Shown: piece after piece, positions 30,159-42,939 of the stretch
Position numbering within the stretch: the stretch's first letter is position 1
Layout of the letters: each line of letters begins with the position of its first letter
DNA from: Ceratotherium simum simum
Taxonomy: Eukaryota > Chordata > Mammalia > Perissodactyla > Rhinocerotidae
Length of the DNA stretch: 64,000 nt
Assembly (NCBI RefSeq): GCF_000283155.1
Contig: NW_004454181.1
Coordinates: 26,247,490 to 26,311,489, forward strand
Reading direction: 5' to 3'
Program-made: the position numbers and the translations under genes
The notes under the pieces: model-generated
Database searches by the model: none
Seen by the model: the letters and a program-made list of their open reading frames with translations, nothing else
What the model was told of the DNA's origin: nothing

Positions 30159-30812
30159 GTGGTTCAATTCACTGGGAAGTTGGAGGCCAAAATGAATGAC
30201 TCAGTAAATCCCAAAGGTGATAGAGTCAAACAGCATTTTCCCCCATCTCCTCCCACAACAGAATGTCTGCTTCCGTGGTTGCTCTGTTATACTCCTCAGA
30301 GCTCAGATCTTGCTCTAACTGCTCTGGAAAGCTGCCCTCAAAAGACAGCTTGTGCAGGTACCTGCAAGAGACAAGAGGTTAAAATGAGCATCCAGAAGCA
30401 GAATGGGGAAGGGCTGGCCCAGCAGGCCTGGCAAGGATCACGTTTCTCCACATTCCTGATTTCACGATACCCCTATTATCTCTCAACCCAAAGCTTCCTT
30501 GCACATTCCATTCTCCATGGATTCCTTTTCATACCATCCCCAGGTTGCTTATGGGGTCCTGGGATTCCAAGGGACAAGCCAGGAGAGGGACGTGTGGAAA
30601 AATGGGAGAGATTAATCATTTCCAAAGAGAAAGTTGGTCTGGTGCACTTTGATGCCTTTCAGGCAAGCTCTCAAGTTAGGAAAATATTATCAGTTGAAGG
30701 AAGAAGCAAGGGGTCTAAACGGCTTTGTAGAATGTTCAACTGGGGAAAGACTACTTCAAAGTTTGACGCTGAGGGCCCCAGGAATCAAGACTTAATGTCA
30801 AAAGGTCAATGA
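30159..30812 (+). other. Unexplained 217-codon open frame
   Basis: Among the longest open frames outside the zinc-finger exon. The translation has no recognised domain, signal peptide or membrane segment. It has a basic C-terminal part (near RSKGSKRLCRMFNWGKTTSK). It partly faces the region upstream of the SPATA31-like remnant on the other strand. I think a chance frame is more likely than a gene. Confidence 0.2.
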
Positions 30813-30819
30813 CAAAACA

Positions 30820-31080
30820 ATAAGGCTAATGTATGTACGATGCTGTGTGATTTACAAAGTGCTTCCATGCACATTGTCCAAGGGGATTATCACAACATTC
30901 CTGGGCGGTTGGCAAGCCAGATGCTCTCTCAAAGGACGAGTCTGAATACTGGGGAAGTTAATAACTTATACAAAGTCAGGCCCCAAAGTGTTGCCTCCAA
31001 AACAATGGATACTGCTTCTACTACATCTCACAATGCCACCCCACAGGCACAACCCATAGCCCGGCTCCATCAGTGTTGAA
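30820..31080 (-). repeat. MIR-like fragment
   Basis: 'tttacaaagtgcttccatgc' and 'gggaagttaataacttatac' resemble the reverse MIR or L2-related pattern. Weak. Confidence 0.35.
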
Positions 31081-31980
31081 TTCCCATGGAGCAACAGAGA
31101 AGGGATTAGAAGTGTCCCAGATTCTGATTTACTTCCAATGGGCTCTCCTCAGAGGGCTGTTTTTTGAGGACTGGCTTTAGGAACTGATGTTCCAGCAATT
31201 GTGGACCTGAGACTTCATGAAAGGAGAAAAAAGGTTATCTCTGGGAGAGGCCTGCTTTGAAAGCAAAATCTTAGCTTTTAAAGCTCCTACTTTGTTTCTC
31301 TTCCTGCCACTGAGTTGATGCTGAAACACAAGAAAACAATGAGAGATGGGACCCATTTCTCGTACTCCTCATTCTAAACAAGCAGCAGACATTCATTATT
31401 GATGAGTAAAGTGACATTCTATGTTGATTTGAATTCTATATTGCTTCCTTTTTATTCATTTTTAAAGTAGATATATTTTCTACTGAGTCTTTGTCAAACT
31501 CAGAGAATAGTTTACTGCCAGTGGTCCTCAAGTGATATTTCAGACAGTAGTCCTCTACTATAAAGGGGCACAGAAACTCACATTTTCAGCAACATGTATG
31601 CTCTATTCTATAGGATTCTGCTCCATGAATAGAATCTGTTTCAGAGGCTTAGCCTTGCTCTCTAGGTCAGCCCTAACACAAAGGAGAGGCTTGGCCTGGA
31701 GACACTTACAGTGGGAAGGCAGCTGCTGAACAAGCATTGAAGGCCTGTTCTCTCTTTATGAACCAGTCAATGGCCCATGAATCACAGTGTTTGGGATTTT
31801 ACCCTGGAATTCTTTACCACATCTAGGTAGATGGTCTGTGAACTTGGGATAGAAACCTGAGTCTCCACCATACCACCTGCCCACTCAACCTGTACTCCTA
31901 GACAAATGATGTACTAACTTCTCCTGAGAATTCCCATTCCTGTTATTTCTCCATTTCAATAATTGATTTAGAATAGCGGG
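31081..31980. other. Unassigned
   Basis: No gene or named repeat seen. Confidence 0.4.
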
Positions 31981-31983
31981 GTG

Positions 31984-32302
31984 GGGCCGGCCCCGTGGCG
32001 TAGCGGTTAAGTGCGCGCGCTCCGCTATTGGCGGCCCGGGGTTCGGATCCCCGGTGCGCACAGATGCACCGCTTGTCAGCCATGCTGAGGCAGCGTCCCA
32101 CATACAGCAACTAGAAGGATGTGCAACTATGACGTACAACTATCTACTGGGGCTTTGGGGAGAAAAAGGGGAAAAAAAAGAGAAGGAGGAGGATTGGCAA
32201 TAGATGTTAGCTCATGGCGGGTCTTCCTCAGCAAAAAGAGGAGGATTGGCATGGATGTTAGCTCAGGGCTGATCTTCCACAAAAAAAAAAAAAAAAAAAA
32301 TA
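31984..32302 (+). mobile_element. ERE SINE, full length
   Basis: Well-preserved head (ggggccggccccgtggcgta), box B region near 32,040, 'agcaactagaaggatgtgca', two tail blocks and a 21-A tail. This is one of the least diverged copies in the window, so relatively young. Confidence 0.97.
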
Positions 32303-33210
32303 GTGGGAGTAGGAAAAGGAAAAATAAGAATCAAATCAATCTCTTTTGCGGGCTGAGCCTAGAGTTCCCTTACCTGGCTGATGTCTCTTTTCTTCAAACA
32401 CTGATAAGTATGTATGCCACTGAATGCAGTAACAAGACAGAAAGATGACCCCAACTCTGTACGAAAAGTAAAAGATGGAACCAATGTCCCAGGACTCACT
32501 GAAAAGCAGAAGCAACCATCCAAATCTCTCTATCATCTAAAGTGCACTGCTACCTCAGGTAACCCAGCACAGAGAACACCGATTCCAGTTTAGAGTTCCG
32601 TACCTGCATCCCAGAGCTATAGAACAGGCACAGAGGGTTCTGGAGTGTGGGGGAGGGGGAAAATGAGGAAGGTGAACCCAATCCCCATTCGCCACTATCT
32701 AGCCCAGCAGACCTCATCACCCTTCATGGCCACTAGATCCCTCCTGGTTCTTCCATTTTCTATTTACAACCTTTCAGTTTATATAGACACACCTGAGGGC
32801 AAGTTTCTCTTTACTCCTATCTGCAACCCAGATATTAGCTGTTTCCCTTTCCTCCCTAGAGACATAGGCTTGAACCCTACCAATTTCACAGCCTTTGGAG
32901 GACTGAAGACCTCCCAGGAGTTTATACTAATTCCCAGACACTATTTTAAAAAACACCTTTTCAAGAAGTATAATACACAGAAATCGCAAATATCTTCAGC
33001 AGACAGTACGATGAATTTTCACATGCTGAATAGACTGTGAAACTAGCACCCATGTCAAAAGGCAGATTTTTTTTCCCCCAGGAACCTAGAATCCTCCCTA
33101 GTGGTCCCTTCCAGTCGCTATGTCCAATCACCTCTCCTGTTGTATCCTGAGGGTAACCACTCTTGTGCTTTCTAACAAAACTGATTAATTTTGCCAGGCA
33201 CACTTTTACG
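32303..33210. other. Unassigned
   Basis: Nothing recognisable on either strand. Plus 32,645-33,040 is open but featureless. Confidence 0.4.
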
Positions 33211-33214
33211 CCTT

Positions 33215-33430
33215 TTGTGTGTATTTACTCATTTAATCCTCACAATAAATCCTATGATGTTACATATTATATTACATATGAGGAAACTAGGGAGCATAAG
33301 ATTTATGTTATTTGACACAGTTACACTGATAGTAAATATCGGAGCCTGATTCCAACCCAGCAACTCTGGCTCCAGAATCAAATTCTTTACAACCAAACTG
33401 TGCTGTGTAAAATATCATGGCAGGCTGGAT
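33215..33430 (-). repeat. MIR SINE, reverse
   Basis: 'tttactcatttaatcctcac', 'atgaggaaactagggagcat' and 'cagttacactgatagtaaat' are the reverse MIR order. Confidence 0.75.
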
Positions 33431-33529
33431 CAACAGTCCAAATCAATACAATTGGATGTGTTGAAGAATTACCACTTCCTCCATTTAGCACTTTGCACGT
33501 GATTTTGAACTACTCTTCTAATTGATATC

Positions 33530-33660
33530 CTTTCACTTATGGCTCAGAACACTGTAGGAAGGCATGACGCTCTGAGAGGAGGGACTTGCCCAAGGATCAC
33601 AACTGTTAAAAGCAGAGACAGATTTGGGTTCACAACTCAAATGCATTATTCTTTCTCCAT
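33530..33660 (-). repeat. MIR fragment, reverse
   Basis: 'gagaggagggacttgcccaa' followed by 'gatcacaactgttaaaagca' matches the reverse MIR core. Confidence 0.5.
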
Positions 33661-34059
33661 TTCTTGGAGGACAGGAAGAAACTGAGGCCAGGAGCGGTTA
33701 AATGAGTAAAAATGCCCTGTCTCCAGCTGGTCCAGCTCAGCACTCTGCATGTGGTTGTTGCTCAACTTGTATAAAGTCCTAGTTAGTCCTTGTCTCCGTA
33801 CTGAATATTTAGATGCAACTTGACCCTTCAGACTTCTTGGAGGGAGAGTCTGGGTTCTCGACAGCACTCATACACGTGATAGAAGATTTTCTCATGGTCC
33901 AGCATCCTACAGATGCTGTAGGAAGATGAGAGGAGAATTAGGGACATGAGCAAGGCAGAGGCTCCCTGTGAATTTGGGGGTCCAGTATAAATGACTTATG
34001 GATACTTGACCTGTCCTTACAACCTACAGCCACCTTTGGACAGGAGTGAATGGCATCCA

Positions 34060-34170
34060 CTTAGTGCTGTGGGGCATAAGGATTCCATCAGCACCCCTGG
34101 GTTCATATCCTAGCTCTGCAAGTCACTAGTTATGCACCCTGCTTTCTTCAGGTGTGAAATAGTGTTGAGA
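34060..34170 (+). repeat. MIR fragment
   Basis: 'cctgggttcatatcctagct' followed by 'ctgcaagtcactagttatgc' matches the MIR tRNA-like and core parts. Confidence 0.55.
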
Positions 34171-34374
34171 ATATGCCTGCTCACCAAAATGACAGTTGGA
34201 TTAATAAGGTCATCTATTATTTATCTTGTAAGTGGCACAAAATGTGCCATCAACACATTTTGTTTCTCTTCCATATGTCCTGTCTTTGTTGAACTCTCTT
34301 CCCTTGATACTGATTTAGGGTAAGTATCAATGAGCTCTTACACCCTTGCAAAAGAGAAATGAAATGAAAAATAA

Positions 34375-34455
34375 TGTTTTTTTAAGACCACTTTATTGAG
34401 GTATGATTGACATACAAAAAGCTGTATGTATTTAATGTGTACAACTTGATGAGTT
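34375..34455 (-). repeat. L1 3' tip, reverse
   Basis: 'ccactttattgaggtatgat' and 'tgacatacaaaaagctgtat' are the reverse 3' tip of L1. Confidence 0.65.
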
Positions 34456-35000
34456 TGGAGATAATAATGCTGTCTTTGAATGCCTTCTTAGTGTTGGATG
34501 GTTTCGTCACTCTTGCATGACTGTCAACAAGGCCTAACTTAGATATATTTAATGATGAGAAAAGAACATTGGATATACAGGCAGAACAGCATTGAAAGAG
34601 ACAAGATGTGTCACGTACTGATGAGCAAGGATAAGAAAGACAGAAAACTTGCCAATGGAAATAATGTAAGCCAGAAGACAGTGGAGTAACTACAGTACTG
34701 AAATTTAAAAAAAGGAAGAAGAAAAAGAAACTGTTCATCTAGAATTCTTGGTCCATCAGAAATATATTTAGGAAACAAACGTGATATGAAGATGTCTTCA
34801 GACCTACAAAAGCTGAAATAATTTATCACCAACAGATGTGCACTACAAGAAAGTTAAAGTAAGTCCTGCAATCACAAAGAAAATATAGCAGATGGAAATC
34901 TGGATCTATATGAGGAATGAAAAGCATATAGATAAATATAAGACTTTTTACCTTCATTTAAAAATCTCTTCAGAAGATAATTGACTTTAAGGCAAAAACA

Positions 35001-35215
35001 GGGGCCGGCTCTGTGGCTTAGCGGTTAAGTGCGCGCGCTCTGATGCTGGCGGCCCGGGTTCGGATCCCGGGAGCACCCGGAGGCACCACTTCTCCGTCCA
35101 ACGCGAGGCTGAGTCCCGCGTACAGCAACTAGAAGGATATGAACCTATGACATACAACTATCTACTGGGGCTTTGGGGGGAAAAAGCTGAATAAATAAAA
35201 TCTTTAAAAAAAAAA
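35001..35215 (+). mobile_element. ERE SINE
   Basis: Complete head and body ending in 'gaataaataaaatctttaaa' plus A tail. Exact 13-bp duplication 'taaggcaaaaaca' at 34,988-35,000 and 35,216-35,228. Confidence 0.98.
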
Positions 35216-35254
35216 TAAGGCAAAAACAATAACAATGTAGTGAGGGTTCTCTAG

Positions 35255-35310
35255 TATATATATATACCACATATATATATATATATTTATGGTAGAATTC
35301 ACCGTATTAC
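35255..35310. repeat. (TA)n microsatellite
   Basis: TA dinucleotides with a short central interruption. Confidence 0.85.
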
Positions 35311-35685
35311 TAATATATATGTGATATGCATAACAAGCATAGTACAAAGGCAAGGAAGAGATAAATGGAAATATATTATTGTATGGTTCTTAAACTCTTC
35401 TTAAAGTGGTAAAATAGTACTTGAACATAGTTTGAAATAAGTTCAAGATGTATGCTATACATACTTCAAGAGGTAAAAACAGATCAAAAAATATTGAATT
35501 ATTCCAAAATAAGACCATATAAAAGAAAAAATAGATGGGCCAAAAAGAAAATAAATAGCAAGTTGGTAGATGTAAACACAGACATATCATTAGTATAACA
35601 TTATACTATAAATGATTTGTTTAGTAAATAAAATTATACTATAATATAAATGGCCCAAATGACCAATTAAAAGTCAGAGATTTTC

Positions 35686-35864
35686 GGGGCTGGCCTGGTG
35701 GCACAAGCGGTTAAGTGCACATGCTCCGCTTTGGTGGCCCAGGGTTCACAGGTTCGGATCCTGGGCAGGCACCGATGCACCACTTGTCAAAGCCGTGCTG
35801 TGGCAGCATCCCATATAAAGTGGAGGAAGATGGGCATGGATGTTAACAAAAAAAAAAAAAAAAG
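35686..35864 (+). mobile_element. ERE SINE, short form
   Basis: Head 'ggggctggcctggtggcaca', box B region near 35,745, only part of one tail block, then A tail. Exact 13-bp duplication 'gtcagagattttc' at 35,673-35,685 and 35,865-35,877. Confidence 0.98.
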
Positions 35865-36640
35865 GTCAGAGATTTTCAAAATGAGTAAAAAAGCAATACC
35901 CAACTATATGTGTCTATAAGAAACTCATTATAAATATTAAAAAATAACAAATTGATTAAAAATAACAGAATGAAAAAAATATACCATGCGAACACTAATC
36001 CGAGGAAGGAGTGGCTATGTTAATATCAGGCAAATTAGATTTCAGAGCATAGAATATAAGCAAGGCTAAAAAGGGCCATTTCATTATGATAAAGGGGTCA
36101 ATTTATCGAGAAGATGAAACAATTCTTAATTTTTACACACCAAATAACAGAGCCTCTAAGTACGTTACACAAAACTGATAGACTTGCAAGGAGAAATTGA
36201 CAAATCCACAATTATATTTAGATATTTCAATACCAATATCTCAGTAATTGATAGAACAAGTGGAAAGAAGTTCTGTGAGAATATAGTAGAATTAAACAAA
36301 ACACTCAACCATCTTAATGTAATTGACAGTTATAGGACACTCTACAAAACAATGGCAAAATACTCATTTTTCTCATGTGTACATGGAACATTTACGAAGA
36401 CAAATCACATTTTGTGCCATAAAATTATCAGACATATCTAAATGCAAGGCATGGACCTTACATGTATCCTGAATAGCATGAACCTACTAAAAAAAATCAA
36501 GAGGCAAATGGAGAAATTTAAATAGGTACTAAAATGATGTTATTAAGTAATGATTGTTAACTTTTTGATAATGGTGTTGTGGTTGTATTTCTTAAAACCC
36601 CTCTATGTTTTAGAGATATATAGTGAAATATTTATGGTTG

Positions 36641-37870
36641 GAAAGGTACTATATCTTCATTTGCTAGTATTTTGCCCTGGCAAGAACCCTAACTATAGTG
36701 TCGAACAGAAGTAGTGAGAGCAGACATTCTTGCTTTGTTCCTGATCTTTAGGGCAAAACTTTCATTCTTTCACCATTAAGTATCATGCTAGCTGTGGGCT
36801 TTCCTACACGCCCTTTATCAGGTTGAGGAAGTTCCCTTCTATTTTTAGTGTGTTGAGAATTTTTATCATGAAAAGGATTTGAATTTTTTAAATGCTTTTT
36901 CTGCATCTATTGATATGATCATTTGAATTTTATCATTTATTCTAATTAATATGATGTATTACATTGATTGATTTTCATATGTTGAGATAACCTTGCCTTC
37001 TCAGGTTAAATCCCACTTGATCATAGTGTATAATCCTTTTTTTATGTTGCTGGATTCAGTTTGCTAGTGTGTTGTTAGGTTTTTGCATCTATATTCATGA
37101 GATATTGGTCTGTTTCCTTTCATTGTGCTATCTTTATCTGGTTTTGGTATCAGGGTACTACTGGCCTTATAGAATGGGTTAGGTAATGTTCTCTCTTGTT
37201 TTATCTTTTAGAAGAATTTGAGAAAGATTGGTGTTAATTCTTTAAACATTTGATAGAATTCACCAATGAAGCTATCTGGGCCTAAACTATTCTATGTGGA
37301 ATTATTTTTATTACTAATTTAATCTATTTACTTGTTATAATTCTATTCAAATTTTCTATTTATTCTTTAGTCAGTTTCAGTAGTTTGTATATTTCTAAGA
37401 ATTTTTTCCATTTCATCTAGATTATCTAATTTGTTGGCGTACAGTAGTTCATAGAATTCCCTTATAATCATTTTTATTTTTGTAAAGTCAGTAGTAATAT
37501 CCCTACTTTAATTCCAGATTTTAGTAACTTAAGTCCTCTCTCTTTTTTTTTTTTTGTCAGTTTAGTTAAAAGTGTCTCAATTTTGTTGATCTTTCTAAGA
37601 ACCAATTTTTGGTTTCATTGACTTTCTTTACTGTTTTTCTGTTCTCTATTTCAACTGTAATCTTTATTATATCCTGTGTTTTGCATGCTTTGGGTTTAGT
37701 TTGTTCTTTTTTCTCTGCTTTTTAAGGTGGAAGATTAAATTATTGATTTAACATTTATCTTCTTTTTTGATGTAGGTTTTTACAGCTATAAATTTCCATC
37801 TAAGCACTGCTTTACCTACATTCTATAAGTTTTGATATGTTGTGTTTTTGCTTTCATTATCTAAAATTAG
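36641..37870 (-). repeat. L1 ORF2 fragment, reverse
   Basis: Minus-strand L1 reverse-transcriptase region: 'ttgctttgttcctgatcttt', 'tatcaggttgaggaagttcc' and 'tctgcatctattgatatgat' appear in order. Frames are broken. Confidence 0.85.
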
Positions 37871-38940
37871 TTCAAAGCCACTACACTTCAACAACAACAA
37901 CAAACCGTGGGGAGGGGGCAGAATCTGATTTCCAGAATTGCCACATAACATTATTATATTTTAAATATAAATTTTCAACAAAATTTTGAGAATTCCTTTG
38001 GAATGGGGTACTGGCAATTTTATTTTTAAAAGCTCCCCTGAGGATTATTAAGTGAAGCCAGTGTTAAGAACCATTGTACTATACCATATTTTCTCAAGGG
38101 CCCTATTCTTTACGTAAATAAAATTACCCCACGCTAAAGCAGGAGAAAATGTAATACATAGAAAGAGAGATATCACCTAATTATTGCATCAGGACTAATA
38201 CTCAAGATCCAGAGATAACCATGCCATTTTCTCTCCCCTCTCTGCATTTAGATTCATCTTGGCTGGGCTAGAAGGGAAGTTTGGCTAAGAAAGGAAGGAC
38301 CTCAGTTCTAGAAAGACTGTCTCATCCCTAAAGAATCAATTGGCTGTATTCATTGTTGTTTGCAGATAGCAGGTCTGAGCTGATTTACTGGGCCATTAAC
38401 TGAAATGTAAATTCTTAAGCCTGATTCTACTTTCAGGCCAAGACTGTAATTGCACTCAAGCTGCTGCCTAAAAAAGTTATCGATGGTGTTTTCTCAACTG
38501 TATTCCCGAGTCAGCGTGAACCAACCTCCTTTGCTAAGAAAAAGAAATGACACTTCAGCAGGATGCTCACGTTTGGGAGAGCCAACCAAGCCGATGGGCT
38601 TAGGAATGATGTATCTTGTAGGGGACCTTCTAATACCCTTCACATATGCTGGACATTGGATGAGGTCAAATGGTGGACTTCCCCTGCACAACCAGATTCC
38701 CATAACGTCCTCCACCTTACCATTTGTTAATGAGCAGCCTCATTTAACCTCTGATCTTCTTGAAGCTGGGGAAAGAACAAGTGCCATTGCTTTTTTTTTA
38801 TTAAATCATTGAAGTATTAATTAAGTATACAAATGTTTAGAATTGCTATATCTTCTGGATCAATTGAATATGCTATCATTAGGTAATGACACTATATATA
38901 TCTCACAAACTTTAAGGCTGAAAGCCTTAAAGACTAGTTT
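37871..38940. other. Unassigned
   Basis: A CAA-rich run lies at 37,890-37,903. The plus frame at 38,450-38,812 is open but featureless. Confidence 0.4.
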
Positions 38941-40340
38941 TTAGTGTTTTACACTAACTTTGAGAGCACTTGTCTAGTAAGTCTTTTTCTAGCCTTCTAT
39001 CACCTTTGGAGGTGTTTCTAGTAAACCATACATATCTAGGTTTTGTTTGATTATCTAAACTGACAGTCCTTGTCTTGTAACCAGTGGGTTTAATCTGTTT
39101 GCATTCATTGAAATCATTAAAATTATCTATATCTTCTCCTAACAAGATAAAAGTTATCATATTTGCTGGGTTTCTCTCCCCCAAGCTTCCTTAAACTATT
39201 TAAAAATTTAATTCTGAGTTTTCATTTATTCTCCTCTCTCAAAGTCTACTTAAGTATTTGATTACCATTCTGAATGAGAATTTTACAGACTCTCATAGCA
39301 TTTTTCTCCTCAAATTTAAGTACTTCTTCTAAGAGTGTTTTTAGTGAGTTTTTTTGGTGTGTTAAATTCTTTGAGGACTTGAGTGTCTTGGATAACTTTA
39401 TCATGTCCTCTGAGTGACAGGCTGGAAATAAAAGTATAGATTTAAACTTCTTTTCCTTAACTGCTTTGAAAATAGTATTCCATTGTCTTGAATGCAATGT
39501 TGCTATGGAAATGCCTGAATCATTCTGATTCTTGTTCCTTTGTGATCTGTTATTCCTCTCTGGCAGCTTTAGAATTGTGTTGTTGTCACTCATCTTGTTA
39601 AGGTTCATTCTAAAATGTCTGGTTGTGAACTTTTCCTTCTCACTCCTCTTTTCCTATTTGACCATTTAAAGCTTGAGTCATCTTTCTTTAATTCTGACAA
39701 ATATGTTTCCATTATTTCTTGAAAAGTTTCCTCCTTTTCATTTTTTCCAATTCTTTTGAGAATTCTATTATCTGGATATTGGCACTGCCTCCTCTATTCT
39801 CCATATTCTTTAACTTAAAAAAAATTTTTCCCCACAGTTTGCTTTCCTGTTCCCACATGGAACAGTTCCTAACTCGGTGATCTTCTAATTTGCTAATTCA
39901 CTGCAGATGTATCCCTTTTACTATTTAACTAATCTGGTTTTTTCTTTAACTTCAACTATTATATTATTCATAAGTAATATTTCTTCTTTAATCTATTTTA
40001 TGCTGTTTTACAATAGCATAATATTGTCAGTATATTCCCTTGCCCCTTTCTGTAGTTCTTTTAGGCTCTTATTACTTTTTCCACTGTTCTAATAACTCTG
40101 GATTAATGAAAAGTGTAACCTCGTTTTATCCGTGTTGCCTCCAACCTGTTCTCTCCCTTCATTATAAGTTCTGGTCTGTCCTTCATTATTAGGTTCTGGT
40201 CTGTCCTTGTAGTGTTTTGTTTTGCAAGTATAAGCAATCTTTTGAATGTGTTTGTATGTATCTCTTGCACAAAAGCCTTCATATCAGAGATTCTGTTTTT
40301 TGCCTTGCATTTCTTCACTTAATTTTTTCTGGAGGTCACT
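38941..40340 (-). repeat. Probable L1 5' half, reverse
   Basis: 'tctaggttttgtttgattat' and 'ttgtaaccagtgggtttaat' resemble the L1 endonuclease start on the minus strand; beyond 39,200 the text resembles L1 5' regions. The minus-strand frame 39,246-39,608 (120 codons, lysine- and asparagine-rich) may be a decayed L1 piece. Subfamily unknown. Confidence 0.5.
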
Positions 40341-40389
40341 CTAAAATAGTCTATAGATGTTATCCTTCTGTTTTGTCATTGCATAATTG

Positions 40390-40640
40390 TGTGCACGTAT
40401 CATAACTGTTTTCAGCAAGGCCCCTATTGGTTGACATCTGAGTTATTTCCAAATTATTACCATTACAAATTATGTTGCAATGGGAAACTTGTTCATACGT
40501 CTTTTCACCTTTAGGCCAGTGTTTTTTGAGGATAGAGTCTAAGAGGTGAGACTACTGTTTCAAGAGAGTAAATGCATATGTAATTTTGCTAAATATTGAC
40601 ACTCTCCTTTATAGGTGCTATAATATTTTTATTTCAATCT
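40390..40640 (-). repeat. Old L1 3' fragment, reverse
   Basis: 'aaggcccctattggttgaca', 'caaattatgttgcaatggga' and 'ctaaatattgacactctcct' follow old L1 3' order. Confidence 0.6.
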
Positions 40641-41755
40641 TTTTCTACCTTAACATTTTTTTTGTTCCACATAAAACTGGAATTGAACTTTGTGTCAATG
40701 CCTCCAATTATGATAAAAATATTTCCTAATGTCATTGCCTGATGTTTCCATTCTACGATTCTTTGTCTCTTGACATCTCTCTTCTCCACTCTGATTCTTT
40801 AGGTGCCACAGTGCTTGTTTCTCCTTTTCTGCTCTTCTTCAATTTTTACTTCAGTTTATTCTGGTGTCTTGTCCTTCCTCATTGACCTTGCTCAGAGTCA
40901 ATTATCTTTTTCTTTTCTTTGTTACATATTTCAGGAGATTTTTTTCCACAGTTAAGAGATTTGGTCAAATAATAGCAATTCTATTAATCAACATTATCAT
41001 TTCATGTCAAATAAGCAACTCAGATGGTGATTTCATTCAAATTTTCAAGGTTGACAAGTTTGTTCAACTGGATTATACTGACAGAAAATATATTTTCTTA
41101 AAGTCCTTTGAATTAAAAACATTGATTTTTTTTTTCCCCAAAAAGATGCATTGGATTTTCCTGCTTAATAATATTTATAATTTCAGGTCATCTCATCCAT
41201 CTGTGACATCTGTCACTGCAGTGGTACCCAAGCCAAGCAACAGGTGAACTTTCCAATCTTCTCCAAAAACTTCCCAAAGGTGGTTGTAATTTGATTTTAA
41301 ATTAGAATATGCCAGTGCCTGGACGAAACAATTGTGCTGCTGCTTCTTTCTGTTCTTCCTAAATTTGGCCGCTCTCACATGCTTCAGACATGCTGAAGCC
41401 ATCTTTCTTTCCTTTCCCATGACCCACACCAGTCTGACCAAAATATCTGCCACAGGAATTCCCAGTCAGGACAGTGAAAGCAGCTTCATATTCTCCAGAA
41501 TCTGGACTGTCTTGGATTGGAATCAGAGGCTTACAAAACCATGGAAACTCAGAATCACAGAACCAAAGAATCTTGGAACTGAGAGCACAAGGGAGCTCAC
41601 AGTATAATTTCTTCTCTTGATGTTAAAAAGACATTCTTTTCTGATAATGGAGAATATTGTATTTCATATATATCTTTAGAAATATGGACAAGTGTATTTT
41701 CATTTAAAGGACAAGCATGTCAATATTTGTTGCTGATATATAAATAGAAATAATT
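40641..41755. other. Unassigned
   Basis: Unique-looking DNA. Open frames at plus 40,864-41,247 and minus 41,193-41,453 have no recognisable domain. Confidence 0.4.
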
Positions 41756-41759
41756 GGTG

Positions 41760-42594
41760 AATTTTCCCTCTTTATTGCTGTTAGCCACCCCCAAAGTCTA
41801 TTTCTTTCAGTGTAAGTAGAGCTATAACTGCTTTCTGTTGATTAGTGTTTGAATTATATATATATATATTTTTTGCATTCCTTTACTTTCAATATTTCTG
41901 TATCCTTATATTTAAAATGTATGTCGGGTATAAGCATATTGTTTTTTAAAAACTCACTCTACGGAAGGCCAGCCTGGTGGCATAGTGATTAAGTTCCTGT
42001 GCTCCACATTGGTGGCCTGGGGTTCGCAGGTTCAGATCCCCGGCGCAGACATACGCAACACTTATCAAGCCACACAGTGGCAGGCGTCCCACATATAAAG
42101 TATAGGAAGATGGGCACGGATGTTAGCCTAGGGCCAAGCTTCCTTAGCAAAAAGAGGAGGATTGGCAACAGATGTTAGCTCAGGGCTAATCTTCCTCACA
42201 CACAAAAAAAACAACAAAAACCTCACTCTACCGATCTATGCCTTTGGGCATAATATTTAGTTTATTAACAGTTAATGAAATTTTTATATATTTGGGTATA
42301 CATGTATTATCTTACAACTTGTCCATTTCTCTTGCCTGTTTTTTGTTCCTTCTTTCTTATATACATTTGAATTGGCTGAATATTTTTTAATATTCCATTT
42401 TTTCCTTCCTCTGAGCTTGTTAGTTATGCATTTCTCTGCTAATCCTTTGTGGTTACCCTAGACAATAGAACATGTAAGTTGTACTTAGTTCTAATATTCA
42501 GCTCTAGTATATGTTAATGCTGTTACCACTTACTGGTCAAAGGTAAATACTTAGAACAAGTGAACTCTGTTTATTCCCCTTCCAATTTATGTTC
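41760..42594 (-). repeat. L1 fragment, reverse, split by an ERE
   Basis: 'gctttctgttgattagtgtt' and 'cctttactttcaatatttct' are minus-strand L1 wording upstream in ORF2. It continues after the ERE with 'ctttgtggttaccctagaca'. Confidence 0.65.
41963..42221 (+). mobile_element. ERE SINE
   Basis: Head 'ggaaggccagcctggtggca', two tail blocks and an A-rich tail. The duplicated 'ctcactctac' lies at 41,953-41,962 and 42,222-42,231, inside minus-strand L1. Confidence 0.96.
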
Positions 42595-42790
42595 TTTTTA
42601 AAAAAATTTTTATTGAATTATAATTGACATACAATATTATATTAGTTTCAGGTGTACAACATAGTGATTTGTTATTTTTATACATTATGAAATCAATTTT
42701 TGTTCTAATGTTGCTGTGTGTGTATATATATATAGTGTTGTATATGTACTATATATGTAGTATATGTATATAAAATATATATATGAGAGA
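42595..42790 (-). repeat. L1 3' tip followed by a TA repeat
   Basis: 'tttttattgaattataattg' and 'gtttcaggtgtacaacatag' are the reverse L1 3' tip. A TA-rich microsatellite follows at 42,715-42,785. Confidence 0.8.
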
Positions 42791-42939
42791 GAGAAATGGT
42801 CTGGTCTGTGAAGCTCTATTCCTCTTATTCCTTACAGCTCTGGTCCCTTTGGTTTTTGTGAGGCATTGGGACACTCCCATAGTCAAAATCAATAATTGGT
42901 GAGGATGTTCTGGGTAGTCTGAGAAGGAGAGTATGAGGC

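Larger units (their letters stand above)
34640..36640 (+). repeat. L1-derived composite, copy 1 (inter-ORF to endonuclease, then foreign tail)
   Basis: Plus-strand L1 text ('cagaagacagtggagtaact', 'caaaagctgaaataatttat', 'gcaggcaaattagatttcag'-like) runs to about 36,440, through the inter-ORF and endonuclease part of ORF2. It then passes after 'cagacatatc' into a tail with 'gcatgaacctactaaaaaaa' and 'aatgattgttaactttttga'. The copy at 61.8-63.8 kb makes the same jump at the same place. Two EREs (35,001 and 35,686) and a TA repeat (35,255-35,310) have been inserted. All frames are broken. Confidence 0.7.

Noticed and set aside
37890..37903. Short CAA run as a possible CRISPR-like or tandem array
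   Set aside because: It is only a few trinucleotides long; no spaced repeats occur, and the DNA is mammalian.
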